Shown: one piece after another, positions 1 through 7,201 of the stretch | Position numbering within the stretch: position 1 is the stretch's first letter | How the letters are laid out: the number at the start of each line of letters is the position of its first letter | Origin: Alphaproteobacteria bacterium | GTDB taxonomy: Bacteria; Pseudomonadota; Alphaproteobacteria; UBA9655 | DNA: 38,196 nt | NCBI GenBank assembly: GCA_013815465.1 | Contig: JACDGE010000015.1 | Coordinates: 1-38,196, forward strand | Direction: 5' to 3' | Position numbers and translations under genes: made by a program | Notes under the pieces: model-generated | The model's input: the letters and a program-made list of their open reading frames with translations, nothing else | The model's database searches: none | Told to the model about the DNA's origin: nothing

Positions 1-496
1 TTTCATCAATGAACTAAACAGTCATTATGGGGCAAGCATAAGACGGATTTGTGGGGCCTTAGGATTCCATAGATCTTCATATTATTACCAGCCTCATAGA
101 GACCAGCAGGCCTTATTAAAGCAGAAGATAAAGGATATATAGCCTATAGCCGCGTACACTATGGTTATCGCCGTATTCATACAGTCTTACAAAGAGAAGG
201 ATGGGAGATTAATCACAAACGGGTTTATCGCCTATATTGTGAAGAATCTTTACAGATGCGTAAGAAGAAACCCAAACGCCGTGTGCAAGCTAAGATACGG
301 GAGGAGACTTTAGACATTAAGGCAAGCAATGATTGTTGGTGTATGGACTTTGTAGCCGATCAGCTATTTACAGGAGAAAAGCTGAGAGCCTTAACGATCT
401 TAGACATCTTTACTCGCCAGAGTACGGAGATAGGCATAGGGCTGTGCTATAAGAGTTTAGACGTAGTTGAAAGCTTAGAAAAAGCAATTCAAGTAG
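1..496 (+). pseudogene. IS3-family transposase (orfB) remnant, frameshifted and truncated
   Basis: The left part (2-139) reads INELNSHYGASIRRICGALG and on to KIKDI, then hits a stop. The match resumes one frame over at about 139 with YSRVHYGYRRIHTVL, the usual HTH_21 region of IS3-type orfB. It continues into the integrase core (CWCMDFVADQLF, then LTILDIFTRQ), which carries the first catalytic Asp of the DDE triad. The frame runs to about 496, where an unrelated insertion-sequence end begins, so the second Asp and the Glu are missing. The 5' end lies outside the window. The copy is dead: it has an internal frameshift and has lost its C-terminal half. Family assignment is by recognised motif only. 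Confidence 0.8.
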
Positions 497-840
497 TGTC
501 ACACTTTGTCTAAATTAATCCACTTAAGAATATTGTTGTTAATGTACTCCACGGGAGTGAGTCCTTTCAATACACGATGAGTTCTATAAGTGTTATATTT
601 TTCTGTAGCTTTCTTGAGCTCAAACCGCATGGCTCCGATTGAGTCAGCCACGAGGTTTGGTCGATCATAGAATTCCCACGGAATGTCCTGTTTCCTCTCT
701 CCACACCGCCATTATATGTTGGTTTGCTGGGTGGCAAAACAATCAATGGAATCTCAAGATCCCCACAGGTTTCCTCGAATTCAGCCATAAATTTTTTCTT
801 AATATGGTCCATCAACAACTTATCTGTAAAAATTAGAGGA
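497..840 (-). pseudogene. IS481-like transposase remnant (integrase-core C-terminus), frameshifted
   Basis: On the minus strand the reading frame from about 840 gives FMAEFEETCGDLEIPLIVLP and then PTYNGGVERGNRTFR, the typical end of an rve integrase core (IS481 type) with its catalytic Glu in NGGVER. At about 672 the frame shifts by one base. The match continues as EFYDRPNLVADSIGAMRFEL, then TYRTHRVLKGLTPVEYI, and ends DKV-stop at 499-501. The stop overlaps the element terminus TGTCACACTTTGTC, which starts at 497 and abuts the IS3 remnant. The N-terminal half of the transposase is missing, so this is a partial copy. It apparently jumped into the older IS3 copy. Confidence 0.72.
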
Positions 841-858
841 GTAGCTTAAACATTCATC

Positions 859-888
859 TTGCGTTATAAAAAAATAAGCTCTTATAAG
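859..888 (+). promoter_or_regulatory. Putative sigma70-type promoter of the 951-2213 gene
   Basis: A TTGCGT -35-like box (859-864) and a TATAAG -10-like box (883-888) are 18 bp apart. They lie 63 bp upstream of the ATG at 951. A second AT-rich -10-like box, TATGAT, lies at 892-897. Confidence 0.4.
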
Positions 889-950
889 AATTATGATAAT
901 TTTGATGAAGAAATTAATACTAAATTGAAAAACTATGAGGGAATAATACT

Positions 951-2213
951 ATGAAATTCGCACAGAATTATACTTTAAAGATCTGTTTTGTTTTCTTCGC
1001 GTTATCTTTGCACTCCTCTTTTGCCTGGAGCATGGAAGAGGATGATAAAAGAGTTTATACCCATAGCCATACAGCCCCACAGTATATTAAAGCACTTTAT
1101 ATAGATGAAAACGCATTTCTTGTTATTGAGGATGGTAAAACGGTTAGGGAGTACCCAGCCATTAAACTTAAAGAAGATAGTAGATATCTACGTTTGTTGA
1201 AGGGAGCTTCTATAAATTATACTCCAAATTCTGACAGCAATCCTAATCACTTGATGATTGGCATTGAAGCTTTATTTACTAACTCAAATACGCAGACAGA
1301 TCACTGGCACTGCTGGCATCTATCAGGTAGGGAAGGGGAAATCAGAGACTTTTGCAGCACCCCTTCAAATAGCCTTTATTATTCACAGATTTTTCGTTCT
1401 TTAAATACCACACTTGCAGGAGAAGAAAAACCCCAAGGTATTTTTGTTGGTTCCGGAACGTTATTGATAAAAAAGGGAAATAAAGTTGTACCTCACAATC
1501 CTCATAGCTCATTTCCTATCCTTGAATGGATAAACCACCAGTCTATTTCACGCATTGATGCTATAGGCCCTAAGTATCCTCATTCAGAAATAGAGGCTTT
1601 AAATGCTCTCATTACAACAATTGACTATGCTAAACTTTTTAACCTTCAAGAAAACAATAGGTTGCAAGCCCTTATCTTCAAGTTTTACTCTCATCACGAC
1701 ATCTGTGAGTCCTGCCAAAGTGCTATTCAGGAGTTTATCCCTAAATTTCAAAAATTTCTCAAAGTACAGTTAGGTATGAATGAGATAACCATTCCCGTCA
1801 CTGCCATTGGCTTAGTAAATCACTGTTATGGAAAGAATAACTATTGTAAAAAGGAGGAGGAACATTGCAAGCCGTTGAAACCAAATACAAATATAAAAGA
1901 TAACGGCATTAAGGCTTATTTAAAGGAAGGCATAAATTGGAATAGCCTACCACAAAGTCATTATAACACATGTGTCTTTGCCCCGCTGGGACCTGGAGAA
2001 TACAAACCTTTTTCTGGAAGCATTCCGGTTCTCAAAAAAGAGGGAGACCCGGCCCTTTATATTTATATCAAACAACCTAACATTGATGATTTAGAGGAGC
2101 ACATAGATCCCAATTTCCGAAAATACCTTGGATTTCCAGTTGAAGACATTCCTGAGAGAATCCATTGTCGTGAAGAAAAACAGAATGAAGCACAAGGTAC
2201 ACAGGGAGTTTAA
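951..2213 (+). CDS. Secreted protein with a deaminase-like HSE...CESC signature (candidate effector)
   Basis: 420 residues. A Sec signal peptide is clear: positive start, hydrophobic run to about residue 24, likely cleavage after SFAWS. The mature protein is not a family I recognise over its length. The central part has HSE at 211-213 followed about 40 residues later by ICESCQSAIQEF (251-262). This HxE...CxxC spacing, with the helix after CxxC, recalls the zinc site of the deaminase superfamily, including bacterial toxin deaminases and the OTT_1508-like group. That would make His211, Glu213, Cys252 and Cys255 the zinc and catalytic residues. Function is inferred from this signature alone; a zinc-binding structural role is possible. 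The C-terminal third is Cys-rich (CYGKNNYC, then HC). A Shine-Dalgarno GAGGGA precedes the ATG. The gene stands alone between transposase debris and the Fic pair. Confidence 0.75.
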   Translation: MKFAQNYTLKICFVFFALSLHSSFAWSMEEDDKRVYTHSHTAPQYIKALYIDENAFLVIEDGKTVREYPAIKLKEDSRYLRLLKGASINYTPNSDSNPNHLMIGIEALFTNSNTQTDHWHCWHLSGREGEIRDFCSTPSNSLYYSQIFRSLNTTLAGEEKPQGIFVGSGTLLIKKGNKVVPHNPHSSFPILEWINHQSISRIDAIGPKYPHSEIEALNALITTIDYAKLFNLQENNRLQALIFKFYSHHDICESCQSAIQEFIPKFQKFLKVQLGMNEITIPVTAIGLVNHCYGKNNYCKKEEEHCKPLKPNTNIKDNGIKAYLKEGINWNSLPQSHYNTCVFAPLGPGEYKPFSGSIPVLKKEGDPALYIYIKQPNIDDLEEHIDPNFRKYLGFPVEDIPERIHCREEKQNEAQGTQGV

Positions 2214-2431
2214 ATACACAAGTTACTCCCCATACTGACTGTTTTATGGTCGTCCTTAAAGACGTATGCATCACAAATTTAATTTCCCCCTGCCATGAAT
2301 GCGCAGGCCATGCTATTTTTGATGATCTCCAATGACTGCTGACGGGGTAGATGGTTGAGATTAGAGAGTCGGAATATTTCTAAGTTATCCGTGAATCATC
2401 AACAAAAAACAAGAAATATCTTCTTTTTCTG

Positions 2432-2460
2432 TTGCAATTATATAAGAATTTCCTTATTAT
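2432..2460 (+). promoter_or_regulatory. Promoter of the XRE-Fic pair, with an embedded dyad
   Basis: TTGCAA (2432-2437) and TATTAT (2455-2460) are separated by exactly 17 bp, 32 bp upstream of the ATG at 2493. An imperfect palindrome, ATAAG-N6-CTTAT (2442-2457), overlaps the spacer and the -10 box. It would suit an operator through which the XRE protein represses its own operon. Autoregulation is inferred from position. Confidence 0.5.
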
Positions 2461-2492
2461 TTATGTTGTAGAAAATAGGAAAAAACAGATAT

Positions 2493-2957
2493 ATGAAAAA
2501 ATCATTCAAAGCCCTTGAAAGGAAACAGCTTTTAAAGAGATTGGATTCCCTTGCTTCTTTGCCGACTTCATACCAGGCGCCCCCTGAAGGATGGATCCGT
2601 CCTGTACGAAAAGCCTTAGGGATGACCGCATCCCAATTAGCCAAGAGGCTAGGTGTTCAACAATCGCGGGTTTCTGAAATTGAAAAGGGGGAAATTCATC
2701 ATCAACTGACCCTTAAGACCCTTATGGCTACGGCTCAAGCGTTAGGATGTCGCTTTGAGTATGCTTTTATCCCCGAAAAACCTGTTGAGCTTCTCTTAAA
2801 AGAAAGAGCACTAGCTGTTGCACGAGATAAAGTGGGGTATATCTCTCACCATATGGCACTTGAAGATCAATCCCTTTCTGAGAAAGAGCAAGAAGAGCAA
2901 ATTAAGCAACTCGCCGAAGAATTACTTAAAAAGCCTCAAACATTATGGGATTCTTAA
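2493..2957 (+). CDS. XRE-family regulator, mobile mystery protein A
   Basis: 154 residues. An XRE/Cro-type helix-turn-helix lies at about residues 37-68 (MTASQLAKRLGVQQSRVSEI, then EKGE). The N-terminal KRLDSLASLPTSYQAPPEGW and the order of parts match mobile mystery protein A (TIGR02612). That protein is found next to mobile mystery protein B on mobile elements. Its likely role is antitoxin and/or repressor for the Fic protein that starts one base after its stop. The C-terminal region (about 110-150) is charged and helical (SEKEQEEQIKQLAEELLK) and could be the partner-binding part. A weak AGGA lies 13 bp before the ATG. Confidence 0.85.
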   Translation: MKKSFKALERKQLLKRLDSLASLPTSYQAPPEGWIRPVRKALGMTASQLAKRLGVQQSRVSEIEKGEIHHQLTLKTLMATAQALGCRFEYAFIPEKPVELLLKERALAVARDKVGYISHHMALEDQSLSEKEQEEQIKQLAEELLKKPQTLWDS

Positions 2958-2958
2958 A

Positions 2959-3540
2959 ATGAAATTTATCTATCCATATGGCGCAACACCCATAGATGGC
3001 GATGAAAGTGAAGCCTTGATTCCTAAGCATATCACTTTACAGACAGAGCTTAATGAATGGGAACAAACCAATATTTTGGAAGCTGGCAAGTGGAGTTTTG
3101 GGCAAAAGCATGCTGACATCCTCTCCATAGAATTTTTACAAAAGCTTCATACAAAAATGTTTAGTGAGACATGGAGATGGGCAGGGAAATTTCGAAAAAC
3201 CCTTAAAAACATTGGCGTGCCCCCTTATGAAATTTCCCAAGAACTGTTCAAGCTATGTTCAGATGTTCAGTTTCAAATCGATCAAGCCGTCTATTCTTTT
3301 GATGAGGTTGCAGCTCGACTCCATCATAGGCTGGTCTGGATCCACCCTTTTCCTAATGGAAATGGCCGTCATGCACGTATTTATACTGATATCTTTCTTG
3401 TTTATTATCAACACCAAAGATTTACATGGGGCAGTAAAGATCTGACAACTCCAAGTAAAACAAGAAAAAAATACATAGAGGCTCTACGAGAGGCGGATAA
3501 ATATAATTTTGCTCCTCTTTTAGAGTTTGTAAGAACATGA
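2959..3540 (+). CDS. Fic-domain protein, mobile mystery protein B
   Basis: 193 residues from the ATG at 2959, one base after the upstream stop. A longer frame from 2818 overlaps the XRE gene and is not needed. The canonical Fic active site HPFPNGNGRHAR is at 129-140: His129 is catalytic, and the GNGR anion-binding loop and distal Arg are intact. The N-terminal KFIYPYGATPIDGDE and the helix TWRWAGKFRKT (71-81) match mobile mystery protein B (TIGR02613). Fic proteins usually transfer AMP or another nucleotide part to a hydroxyl on a target protein; the target here is unknown. No S/TxxxE(G/N) inhibitory helix is obvious in the Fic protein, so control probably lies with the XRE partner. A toxin-antitoxin role is plausible but unproven. 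Confidence 0.88.
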   Translation: MKFIYPYGATPIDGDESEALIPKHITLQTELNEWEQTNILEAGKWSFGQKHADILSIEFLQKLHTKMFSETWRWAGKFRKTLKNIGVPPYEISQELFKLCSDVQFQIDQAVYSFDEVAARLHHRLVWIHPFPNGNGRHARIYTDIFLVYYQHQRFTWGSKDLTTPSKTRKKYIEALREADKYNFAPLLEFVRT

Positions 3541-3665
3541 GCGGGGAAATCATGAATACGATTAAACCATCTTTTAAAAAACCTCTTTGGATTATTCGGG
3601 CAGGACTATATCTGCTTTTCCCTCCTCTTCGGATACTTGAAAGCTTGATTGGAGGGGGCTTATAA
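3537..3665 (+). CDS. Small hydrophobic protein overlapping the Fic stop (uncertain)
   Basis: A 42-codon frame starts with ATGA overlapping the Fic stop codon. Its product begins MSGEIMNTIKPSFKKPLW, followed by one hydrophobic stretch (IIRAGLYLLFPPLRILESLI) and GGGL. An internal ATG at 3552 is an alternative start. The stop-start overlap suggests translational coupling, and one membrane-type segment is possible. I recognise no family. It could be a chance frame, and its length gives little statistical support. Confidence 0.35.
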   Translation: MSGEIMNTIKPSFKKPLWIIRAGLYLLFPPLRILESLIGGGL

Positions 3666-3783
3666 AGAGCACTTTAATAAGATGGTTATCTCTGAAAAAT
3701 GGTATTTCTTTTTAGCTGCTTCCCAAGCTTCTCGCTTCTTTCTTTGAGGCATAAAAAAAATTGTTTTCCCCCACACACATATC

Positions 3784-3792
3784 TGATATACT
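3784..3792 (+). promoter_or_regulatory. Extended -10 promoter of the 3875-4108 gene
   Basis: TGATATACT is an extended -10 element (TGnTATACT). A T-rich -35-like stretch (TTGTTTTCC, 3761-3769) lies upstream. Transcription would start at about 3800, right at the foot of the hairpin at 3803-3838. Confidence 0.45.
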
Positions 3793-3802
3793 TCTTACAT
3801 AC

Positions 3803-3838
3803 GTCACTCGTGAGCGCTTTCAACCACTCACGAATGAC
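3803..3838 (+). promoter_or_regulatory. 5' leader stem-loop ahead of the 3875-4108 gene
   Basis: GTCACTCGTGAG (3803-3814) pairs with CTCACGAATGAC (3827-3838): 11 of 12 base pairs around a 12-nt loop. It sits just downstream of the predicted transcription start and 36 nt before the ATG. It could be a 5'-stabilising structure or a protein- or RNA-binding site. Confidence 0.5.
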
Positions 3839-3874
3839 TAATCACAATAACCCTTAAACGACTAAGGAGTCATC

Positions 3875-4108
3875 ATGACTGAGTGCAACTTACACGCGTC
3901 GCGTGATTTTTTCAAGGAAATATCCATAGAGTCCAAGCGAATAAAGCTTATGGCTAGCTCTATCCAAACCTTTATCGACCAAGCGAGAGTGCGGGGATGT
4001 AGGGTTGGAGATAATGAATTGCTAACACTTTTAGATCATATGGAGAGTTTTTTCGCCATAATCCAAGAGAGCAGCGATCGTCTTGAGAAAATTTGCGCAC
4101 GTCTATAG
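3875..4108 (+). CDS. Small hypothetical helical protein
   Basis: 77 residues with a strong Shine-Dalgarno (AAGGAG, 7 nt before the ATG) and a good promoter, so translation is likely. The sequence has no signal peptide or membrane segment. It looks all-helical (KEISIESKRIKLMASSIQTF, later LLDHMESFFAIIQESSDRLE), as in small coiled-coil or four-helix proteins. I recognise no family. It lies between two strong hairpins, inside the inferred integrated element and near the integrase, which suggests an element-encoded accessory protein. Confidence 0.6.
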   Translation: MTECNLHASRDFFKEISIESKRIKLMASSIQTFIDQARVRGCRVGDNELLTLLDHMESFFAIIQESSDRLEKICARL

Positions 4109-4140
4109 TTTCACTAGTTCTGATCTGGATTGTGGGGTAA

Positions 4141-4182
4141 GGAGAGTTTTCACGGACTTTGTGGTCTGTTGAAAACTTTCCC
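4141..4182 (+). terminator. Strong hairpin after the small gene (possible terminator)
   Basis: AGTTTTCACGGAC (4145-4157) pairs with GTCTG-T-TGAAAACT (4164-4177), giving a 13-bp stem with one bulge and one G-T pair around a 6-nt loop. No clear U-tract follows, so intrinsic termination is uncertain. It separates the small gene from the convergent integrase. Confidence 0.4.
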
Positions 4183-4225
4183 TACTGTCTTCCCTTAAGT
4201 TAAGAGACAAGAGCAAAGCTCGTCC

Positions 4226-5392
4226 TCAACTGCTCCTTGTCGTCAGTCTCTCAACCTTATTCCCAAACAACTCTGCCGCTTGTCTTAAGGGTGCATCGGC
4301 TAAGTGGGCATAGCGCTGTGTTGTGGAGGCTTGTGTATGGCCTAGAAGCTTTCCAACAATGCTCAAGCTCAACCCGCTTGAGACAAGATGGGATGCATGG
4401 GTGTGGCGCAAGTCGTGAAGACGCACATTAGGGATCTCGGCTTTAGTACTGATGGTCTTCCAAGCTTTTTTAATATCCTGAAGCGGCTCTCCAGGGATTT
4501 TACCGGGGAATAAATAAGGTGAGATTGAACGCGCTTTCATGCGCTTGAGAAGGTCAATAACTTGTAGAGAAAGGGGAAGATGCTCCATCTTGCTTTGCTT
4601 TGTCGTGTGGGCTGGTTTCGTCCATACGCCGCTCTCCAAATTAAACTGTTCCCACATAGCCCCCAAAACTTCTCCCCTTCTTGAACCCGTTAAGAGAAGC
4701 AAGCGGATAGCATTGGCTACACTTTGATTGTGGTAGGTTTCCAAAACAGAAAACAACCGTTGAACTTCCTGATCATTCAGCCAACGATCTCGTTTCTGTT
4801 CTTTGTATTTGCTCACGCCCTCAACCGGGTTGGCGGAAGCCCACTTCCACTGGATGGCAAGATTAAACATTTTGCTTAACAAAGCCCGCACGCGGTTGGC
4901 CATATAGGGTGTATCTCGAAGCGCATGGTGCAAGTGCTGAATATCGTGGGTGGCGATTTCGTCAAGTTTTTTGTATCCAAGGCGTTTCAGAATAATGCTA
5001 TCCAGCATTTTTTGATCTTCTTTATAACTTTTTGGTTTCTTATTTGCTTTTGCATAGACTTCCATATATTCCGCAGCCAATTTATCAAAGATTGGCTTTA
5101 GCTTTTCCTGCTGGTGGTCTTTTGACGGATCCGACCCTTTAGCCACATCTCCTAAAAGCTTTTTAGCCTCCTCTCTTGCCTGATCAGCCGTTATATTGCC
5201 ATGAAGGCCAATTTTTTTACGACGCGTGCTGTTAAGTTGATTGCGGTATTGGACAAAATAAGTGCGACGCCCCGTTGGAAAGATCCTGAGACCAAAGCCC
5301 TTGAGTTCCGAATCCCAGAAGAAAAGCTCATCCTTTTCATGGGGTGTAATGCTCTCTACAAATCGCTTGGTTAGTTTTTGCCTACTGCTCAT
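4226..5392 (-). CDS. Tyrosine site-specific integrase (P4/phage type)
   Basis: 388 residues from the ATG at 5392, which has a GGGAG Shine-Dalgarno. An in-frame start 99 nt upstream (5491) would run into the att region and adds nothing conserved. The N-terminus is a DUF4102-type arm-binding domain (DSELKGFGLRIFPTGRRTYF). A SAM-like core-binding domain lies at about 98-185 and the catalytic domain at about 200-375. All active-site residues are visible: Arg238 in TGSRRGE, His326 and Arg329 in HDLRH, His352 in LGHT, and Tyr361 in TTQRYAHL. It looks functional. It catalyses recombination between element and chromosomal att sites. It is transcribed away from the tRNA-Lys 3' fragment 218 bp upstream, the usual place for such a gene. 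Confidence 0.95.
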   Translation of the reverse strand: MSSRQKLTKRFVESITPHEKDELFFWDSELKGFGLRIFPTGRRTYFVQYRNQLNSTRRKKIGLHGNITADQAREEAKKLLGDVAKGSDPSKDHQQEKLKPIFDKLAAEYMEVYAKANKKPKSYKEDQKMLDSIILKRLGYKKLDEIATHDIQHLHHALRDTPYMANRVRALLSKMFNLAIQWKWASANPVEGVSKYKEQKRDRWLNDQEVQRLFSVLETYHNQSVANAIRLLLLTGSRRGEVLGAMWEQFNLESGVWTKPAHTTKQSKMEHLPLSLQVIDLLKRMKARSISPYLFPGKIPGEPLQDIKKAWKTISTKAEIPNVRLHDLRHTHASHLVSSGLSLSIVGKLLGHTQASTTQRYAHLADAPLRQAAELFGNKVERLTTRSS

Positions 5393-5509
5393 TTTTATCT
5401 CCCTTTGGCATGATTTCAGGGCAAGACCCAAAAAATTATAATCAGTGGTCCATTTTGAGGGAAGTTTACTCCGGAAGAAATTCGGAAGCAACAGAAAAGA
5501 ACTCAGGGG

Positions 5510-5596
5510 TACTTTGAGGAACCTTTAAGAACCTCTAAAAATAAAAAAACCCTTGCAAAGGCTACCATTATGCCCCTATAAGTACCTTTAGGAACC
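5510..5596 (+). promoter_or_regulatory. Putative integrase arm-type repeats
   Basis: Three related direct repeats lie between the integrase start and the tRNA fragment: TACTTTGAGGAACC (5510-5523), CCTTTAAGAACC (5522-5533) and TACCTTTAGGAACC (5583-5596). The shared core is about CTTTRAGGAACC. Short direct repeats flanking an att core are what arm-binding domains of lambda/P4-type integrases recognise. The role is inferred from position. Confidence 0.45.
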
Positions 5597-5609
5597 ATTG
5601 GATCTCCTA

Positions 5610-5655
5610 ACTTTTAATCAGCGGGTCGCAGGTTCGAATCCTGCAGCGCCCACCA
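5610..5655 (+). repeat. tRNA-Lys(UUU) 3' fragment: attachment-site scar (att)
   Basis: From the anticodon loop onward this is the 3' part of a tRNA-Lys gene. It has loop CTTTTAA (anticodon TTT at 5613-5615), stem TCAGC and variable loop GGGTC. The T-arm is perfect (GCAGG-TTCGAAT-CCTGC, 5628-5644), then acceptor AGCGCCC, discriminator A and CCA (5653-5655). The 5' half is missing: the five bases before the loop (CCTAA) do not pair with TCAGC. Integration into the 3' half of a tRNA gene leaves such a fragment at one end and restores an intact tRNA at the other. The element should therefore extend leftwards from here. Confidence 0.82.
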
Positions 5656-6212
5656 ATGTTTTCAATGACTTAGGTGGGGTTTCTGAAGCTCCAAAAATCT
5701 CCGGGTATACTTTTGGCGGGTGTATATTGCGAGATATCTCCATAAAATTTCATATTGATCGAGATAATTTATATGACACTTATGAGCAAGCTATCCACCC
5801 AATGACTCTAAAATTTTACCGATCTTATAAAACAATCAGGCGTTTTCTGACACGTAGCTCCGCGCTTTATGAGCCATTGCAAGGCAACAGAAATGTCTTT
5901 CGTTGTTACAAGAGGAATCCTCACGATCGACACATATCTGAGTATCAAGTCAGTGAGCCAGCCCCAACAGATGCGTATTTTAAAAATATCCTCACCCATC
6001 TGTTATCTTTGGCAGCTTAAAGGCTTGATACCCTCGCAACTTTGCGGTGTTACATCGGTCAATGGGCTCGCTTAGCTCGAGATTAGGATTATCGATAATT
6101 GAAGAGTTTGAGCTGCATGTTCACACTCTTTTTCCCAGCATCTCGTCATGCTGGATGCCGGGCGCCTCGGGGTTTGCTCCGCTGGGTTTTTGTCATTAAT
6201 TCTTATCTCGGT
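5656..6212. other. 557-base stretch without a convincing gene
   Basis: No frame here shows a recognisable protein, codon bias or ribosome binding site. An open frame on the plus strand starts inside the tRNA fragment and is probably chance. A perfect 7-bp hairpin, CCAGCAT-N6-ATGCTGG (6135-6154), is followed by a GC-rich tract (about 6155-6185). A second GC-rich tract at about 6230-6290 falls within the F-box gene's 3' end. These resemble the dispersed palindromic repeats seen elsewhere in the window. Confidence 0.5.
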
Positions 6213-7019
6213 TCAAAAATTGACATGAAAACGCTTGCCCCGCCCCGCTCTCCCCCAACCCTCCGCAACCATCCGCGACCCTGCGCTTTGTTGCCAATTT
6301 TCAAATAAATTACATGATGAAATGCCCCCGATTCCTACTGTCGTAAGGGAATTAACGTGAGATAAATCAGAAACAGTATCCAACCGCCATAACATGCCTA
6401 CCGGAGCTACATCTGGATCCCATGCTGCCACGAGAGCGGTAAAAGATTGTGGGGTTGAGTCGGGGATGCCTTGTTCGACAAAATAGCGAGGGGTGATCAA
6501 GATCACAGTCTTGGCTATGTACCCTTCTTCAATTTTGAAGAAACGGTCCATACTTCTGGTGATAACAAGGTGCTTACCGTTGTCTCCGCAAGCGGATAAA
6601 TCAAACGCTTCATTCTTAATAAGATCTGAAAATTTCAACGTTACCGGGTCGCCGCCATCCGTCGGCATATAACGCAAGATCCCATTATAAAATTGGTTCT
6701 CCCAGTAGGTATTCATGCATTGTTTCATGAAAGGGTTCATGGTCAAATGGAGAGGATTTATAGTCGAATAATGGAGTTCCGCCCCGTGAGGCCCCTGATT
6801 TTCACGCATAACGTGATACCAGGATTTACAAATGGACGTTAAATGACGGGGATTGTTGTCCTTACTGGCTTCTTGGAGGATCGCTCCCATGACATCTTGT
6901 GGCACGTAATGTGTGATCCCTAAGGCTTCGGTCTCATCGAGGTCCATCGCAAAAAGATCAGCTGCACCTGACATAAGCAAAAAAACGGACGTTGCGATTG
7001 TTAGCGTAAATTTAAACAT
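6213..7019 (-). CDS. Secreted F-box-like protein (candidate host-directed effector)
   Basis: 268 residues from the ATG at 7019, preceded by AGGAG at a good distance. A GTG three codons upstream is less likely. The signal peptide is MFKFTLTIATSVFLLMSGAA, with cleavage probably after DLFA (about residue 24). Just after it, VPQDVMGAILQEA (about 39-51) followed by HLTSICKSWYHVMRE fits the F-box pattern (LP-x-E-x(4)-IL ... L-x(2)-VCKxWY). F-box motifs normally dock on SKP1 of eukaryotic SCF ubiquitin ligases, so an exported protein with one suggests action in the host cell. The rest is not recognised. The last about 30 residues (AEGWGRAGRGKRFHVNF) come from a GC-rich tract and look like read-through into a repeat, so the original C-terminus may be lost. 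F-box assignment is by eye. Confidence 0.72.
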   Translation of the reverse strand: MFKFTLTIATSVFLLMSGAADLFAMDLDETEALGITHYVPQDVMGAILQEASKDNNPRHLTSICKSWYHVMRENQGPHGAELHYSTINPLHLTMNPFMKQCMNTYWENQFYNGILRYMPTDGGDPVTLKFSDLIKNEAFDLSACGDNGKHLVITRSMDRFFKIEEGYIAKTVILITPRYFVEQGIPDSTPQSFTALVAAWDPDVAPVGMLWRLDTVSDLSHVNSLTTVGIGGISSCNLFENWQQSAGSRMVAEGWGRAGRGKRFHVNF

Positions 7020-7140
7020 ATGTAACACTCCTAAATGTAAAATAAATGTATCTATCTAAAATAAATTAAATGAATCATATATTATATTATTTTAGATATT
7101 GTCAAGTATTTTTGTAACGCTTACAGGGCATAACTCTTTA

Positions 7141-7169
7141 TTGACATATGAATTTTTTATAAGTATTGT
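7141..7169 (+). promoter_or_regulatory. Promoter of the Sel1-repeat gene
   Basis: A consensus TTGACA (7141-7146) is followed after 17 bp by TATTGT (7164-7169), 33 bp before the ATG at 7202. An AAGG ribosome site lies at 7190-7193. This is one of the best sigma70-type promoters in the window. Confidence 0.6.
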
Positions 7170-7201
7170 ATTTTTATTTATTCGTTCATAAGGTTTTTTA
7201 A

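Noticed and set aside
5393-5491. Longer N-terminus for the integrase
   Set aside because: The added residues overlap the arm-repeat region and precede the conserved start. The ATG at 5392 has the better ribosome site.
5598-6020. 140-codon open frame starting inside the tRNA-Lys fragment
   Set aside because: Its first codons are tRNA sequence and it has no ribosome site or recognisable motif. The opposite strand is open as well.
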